Shown: piece by piece, positions 62,011 through 64,000 of the stretch
Position numbering within the stretch: the stretch's first letter is position 1
Layout: each line of letters starts with the position of its first letter
Source of the DNA: Paenibacillus tundrae
GTDB taxonomy: Bacteria > Bacillota > Bacilli > Paenibacillales > Paenibacillaceae
Assembly: GCF_030812775.1 (NCBI RefSeq)
Contig: NZ_JAUSTI010000018.1
Location: forward strand, 1 to 64,000
Length of the DNA stretch: 64,000 bases
Direction: 5' to 3'
Made by a program: the position numbers and the translations under genes
The notes under the pieces: generated by a model
Seen by the model: only the letters and a program-made list of their open reading frames with translations
What the model was told of the DNA's origin: nothing
The model's database searches: none

Positions 62011-62225
62011 GAGTGTCTGAAAACTCCGAAGGACGCAGATTTTGCCGAATTTTCGTTCCAGGCCAGGAAGTTTTCCGCAGGCGTGCCGGGGCACGTCAAG
62101 GGAAAGTGACGCAGCAGTAGACGAAAAGGGGGTAAAAGATGCACTTCAGCGATTTTTCAGACACGACTTAGTATAGGTTTCGGTCATTTTGATATACAAA
62201 TGTAGCGAATTTTCAGACACGACCT
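62011..62225. repeat. MITE-like repeat with 11-bp terminal inverted repeats and duplicated right end
   Basis: GTGTCTGAAAA at 62013-62023 is matched by its exact inverted copy TTTTCAGACAC at 62154-62164, bounding about 150 noncoding bases. The right end recurs at 62210-62220, and the surrounding AGCGA-TTTTCAGACACGAC sequences are almost identical, so the end was duplicated or a second element decayed. No coding capacity. Its surroundings are a 526-base gap without genes. Confidence 0.55.
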
Positions 62226-62235
62226 AGAGTGTGAA

Positions 62236-62276
62236 TTAAAAAAACCGCCAGGCGCGGACCGGCGCGCGGGCGGTTA
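62236..62276 (-). terminator. GC-rich terminator of the acetate transporter gene
   Basis: On the minus strand AACCGCCCGCGCGCC / GGCGCGGACC-type stem (outer AACCGCC/GGCGGTT) followed by TTTTTTTAATTC. A further dyad GCCTTCAAGCA/TGCTTGGAGGC at 62323-62349 lies between it and the gene. Confidence 0.8.
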
Positions 62277-62396
62277 GTGTATTGATTGTGCACCACTACG
62301 AACCTGATACTCTCAAGATAGAGGCCTTCAAGCACATTGCTTGGAGGCTTCTTCTTCGTGGATGCGGATCGCTTGCATGTATGGCTTGCTGGTATG

Positions 62397-63020
62397 TTAA
62401 GCCTTAGGTTTGAAAATGCCCGAAGGGCCTCCGATTGGCAAGAACTCCCGTCCGAAGTGAGCGTTCAGTACAGAAGCACCTGTGCCATACAATGACACGA
62501 CTCCGATCGCAAGTTCTGCATAAGCTGCGATGGTATGGAAGATGTGCGGAGCTATGCCGAAAGCATCAAAGGTCAGACCAAGGAACAAGAAGTCAATCAG
62601 AATAAAGATAATAAGCAATACTTTGTTGGCTTCCACAGCACCCAGGGTCATGAAGAGGGTGAACACGAGATATCCGGCAAAAGCAAATCCGAGCTGTTTA
62701 CCATCAGTCTGTTCCGCCAGCGTTGAGCCGAATACGCCCATTTTAATCATCCAGTTTGCTCCCATAGCAAACCAGAAGAAGGCATATGCGCCAAAGGCAG
62801 TAGTACCAAAGGTATTGTTGCGTTTGGAGTCTTGAATGCAGGCGAACAACTGAGCGAATGCACCCAGGAAGATTGCCCAAGGAATAGCGTAGCTAAGTCC
62901 TTCAGTGATGCCGAGCTTCTGAGAAGAAGCAACAAGTGTAACGATAGCCAACCCAAATAACCCCATTGCGCTGGGATCGGCGTTTATGATTTTAACTTGT
63001 GTCCGTGAATCAGTTTGCAT
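62397..63020 (-). CDS. acetate uptake transporter, GPR1/FUN34/YaaH (SatP) family
   Basis: 207 aa with six helices and the family motif DPSAMGLFGLAIVTLV (NPAPLGL-like) at the N-terminus. FGAYAFFWFAMGANWM and GAVEANKVLLIIFILIDFLFLGL are also typical. It imports acetate or succinate with protons. GGAGGCTTATCAACACC precedes the ATG. Monocistronic, ending at a GC-rich terminator. Confidence 0.92.
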   Translation of the reverse strand: MQTDSRTQVKIINADPSAMGLFGLAIVTLVASSQKLGITEGLSYAIPWAIFLGAFAQLFACIQDSKRNNTFGTTAFGAYAFFWFAMGANWMIKMGVFGSTLAEQTDGKQLGFAFAGYLVFTLFMTLGAVEANKVLLIIFILIDFLFLGLTFDAFGIAPHIFHTIAAYAELAIGVVSLYGTGASVLNAHFGREFLPIGGPSGIFKPKA

Positions 63021-63602
63021 GGTGTTGATAAGCCTCCAATAATATCATATCAGGATCATGGGCTTGTATAAGCCGTCCTCTAAACTATATCGTTCGTATC
63101 CGCCGGGTCCGGACACACACATCGCCCTATTGTACCCGAATGAATCCGTTATGGAAAGGGATTTTATTACCTTATGATGGCCGTTGTGGACAGTTATTAG
63201 ACAAATGTTAGCCACATGTATCCAAATAATAGGGTTAGGCAAGCTGAATTGAGGTAACGAAATGGGTTTGTTAAGCTCTAAATATATATAGCGCACCTCT
63301 GTTTACTAGGAATTAATCCAGTGGGCGAACTTGTAGGCGGGTGGGGTGCTTTTCTTAAAGGGGTACACAATAATGACACATTTGTTAGTAGAGCAATTGA
63401 AGGAGTAAATAGGTAAAATAGGGAAGGCAATAAAGGCGTTAGCTTAGGGGTTTGGGGTAAATATTAACCTAACGATAATTCCTACTATCAAAAAATGGAG
63501 TAAGATACAAAACATCCATGGCTCTTATGCCATATGTTAAACCAACTATAGATTGACAGAAAAATCTAGAATATAACACAGAAATAAGGAGGTCTTAGGC
63601 AA
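63021..63602. other. noncoding region before the Spo0E-like gene
   Basis: About 580 bases. An 83-codon minus-strand frame (63045-63296) lacks a ribosome site and family resemblance. I see no clear terminator, repeat or consensus promoter. Confidence 0.3.
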
Positions 63603-63788
63603 ATGGTTATGAGTTTGGATTTAATTAATCGGATCGAGAAAGCCAGACGTAGCCTTCACATGTTGGTCGAACATCATGGGGGCGGGCTAGGGCATCCCGA
63701 CGTCATTCGGCAGTCCATGGCTTTGGATGAATTAATCAATGAATACAATCGATTAAATCGGAGTCAGACCAGGGCGAGAATGATATAA
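63603..63788 (+). CDS. Spo0E family aspartyl-phosphate phosphatase
   Basis: A 61-aa two-helix protein: IEKARRSLHMLVEHHG then IRQSMALDELINEYNR, the latter carrying the Spo0E signature SQxLDxLI(N/V)xY (here SMALDELINEY, with Met where Gln is usual). Such proteins remove phosphate from Spo0A~P and delay sporulation. AGGAGGTCTTAGGCAA precedes the ATG. It indicates a spore former. An insertion between the two helices (GGGLGHPDV) is common in Paenibacillus copies. Confidence 0.9.
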   Translation: MVMSLDLINRIEKARRSLHMLVEHHGGGLGHPDVIRQSMALDELINEYNRLNRSQTRARMI

Positions 63789-63943
63789 TTCCAAGCGATA
63801 TCAATGAACATATTCAACCTTTTTACATATAGATTAATATCGTTGTATCCCATATTTGGAGCTGAGATGCTGGCAGGCATCCTTCGCAATCCAAAGCGGA
63901 TTTTTTGAATAATCTTTATAAATCGTTTATCCCTATGCGGGCA

Positions 63944-63997
63944 TGAAAAAACTGGAACATACAGCACAAGAACAAAGGGCTGTATCATTCCAGTTCG
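63944..63997 (-). terminator. terminator of a minus-strand gene lying beyond the window
   Basis: On the minus strand AACTGGAATGATACAGC ... GCTGTATGTTCCAGTT followed by TTTTCATG. No gene in the window matches, so it closes a transcript entering from the right edge. Confidence 0.75.
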
Positions 63998-64000
63998 GTC

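Noticed and set aside
63045-63296. 83-codon minus-strand frame upstream of the acetate transporter
   Set aside because: No ribosome site, biased composition and no family; it lies in the transporter's promoter region.

Overview
The window looks like chromosomal DNA of a spore-forming Paenibacillus, probably near the P. amylolyticus / P. xylanexedens group. The genus call rests on strong AGGAGG ribosome sites with frequent TTG and GTG starts, a Spo0E-type phosphatase, an LplABC-type sugar importer without its own ATPase, pectin-degrading enzymes, and intergenic repeats of a kind I associate with this genus. The species is a guess. I see no rRNA, tRNA, CRISPR array, transposase or prophage. Most genes are core-like, with several accessory operons.

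Layout. 0-10 kb: luciferase-like oxidoreductase, small uncharacterised proteins (DUF4385, YfbM-type), a 46-aa acidic protein, a lipoprotein with copper-amine-oxidase-N repeats that seems to start at ATT, a D-Ala-D-Ala ligase/GNAT pair, a MocR regulator, and a roughly 1 kb gap holding a MITE-like repeat. 10-16 kb: an iron/siderophore locus with two Fur boxes (AraC regulator fused to a siderophore-binding domain, binding lipoprotein, siderophore esterase, Sfp-type PPTase, arylamine N-acetyltransferase). 17-21 kb: greA, an NSS transporter and an RlmN-type methyltransferase behind a hairpin-rich leader. 21-26 kb: a MarR regulator and a YdaJ/YdaK/YdaM-like exopolysaccharide cluster. It has a degenerate GGDEF protein that keeps its c-di-GMP I-site and an unlisted 47-aa membrane protein overlapping the glycosyltransferase start. 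26.6 kb: a palindrome with DnaA boxes. 27.7-34.7 kb: a pectin / rhamnogalacturonan operon (two permeases, binding protein, LacI regulator, GH105, pectinesterase) preceded by a cre-like box and two LacI-type palindromes. 34.8-41 kb: aldo-keto reductases (one broken by an in-frame TAG), MFS/HxlR pair, AIM24-like protein, MarR, LCP protein. 41-46 kb: large DUF2339 membrane protein, a small exported peptide, a structured intergenic repeat, an FHA-winged-helix protein and a membrane-anchored methyltransferase. 46-52.5 kb: an operon of a Cthe_2159-type carbohydrate-binding lipoprotein, DUF4956 membrane protein and VTC-domain protein, divergent from an OmpR/histidine-kinase pair. 53-54.7 kb: SDR/TetR pair. 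54.7-61.3 kb: nitrite assimilation (nirB, nirD, nirC-type channel, cobA). Its leader has a sigma-A promoter, two hexaloop hairpins matching the ANTAR consensus and an overlapping terminator; the ANTAR regulator and a TrpD2-like gene are divergent. 61-64 kb: acyl-CoA thioesterase, a second MITE-like repeat, acetate transporter, Spo0E-like phosphatase.

The best supported mechanism is ANTAR antitermination of nirB: regulator, promoter, two A1/G4 hexaloops and terminator can all be read directly. The best candidates for poorly described biology are the VTC / DUF4956 / Cthe_2159 / two-component module, the c-di-GMP glycosyltransferase cluster with its 47-aa partner, and the multi-hairpin repeat at 44.6 kb whose 3' module recurs at 52.5 kb.
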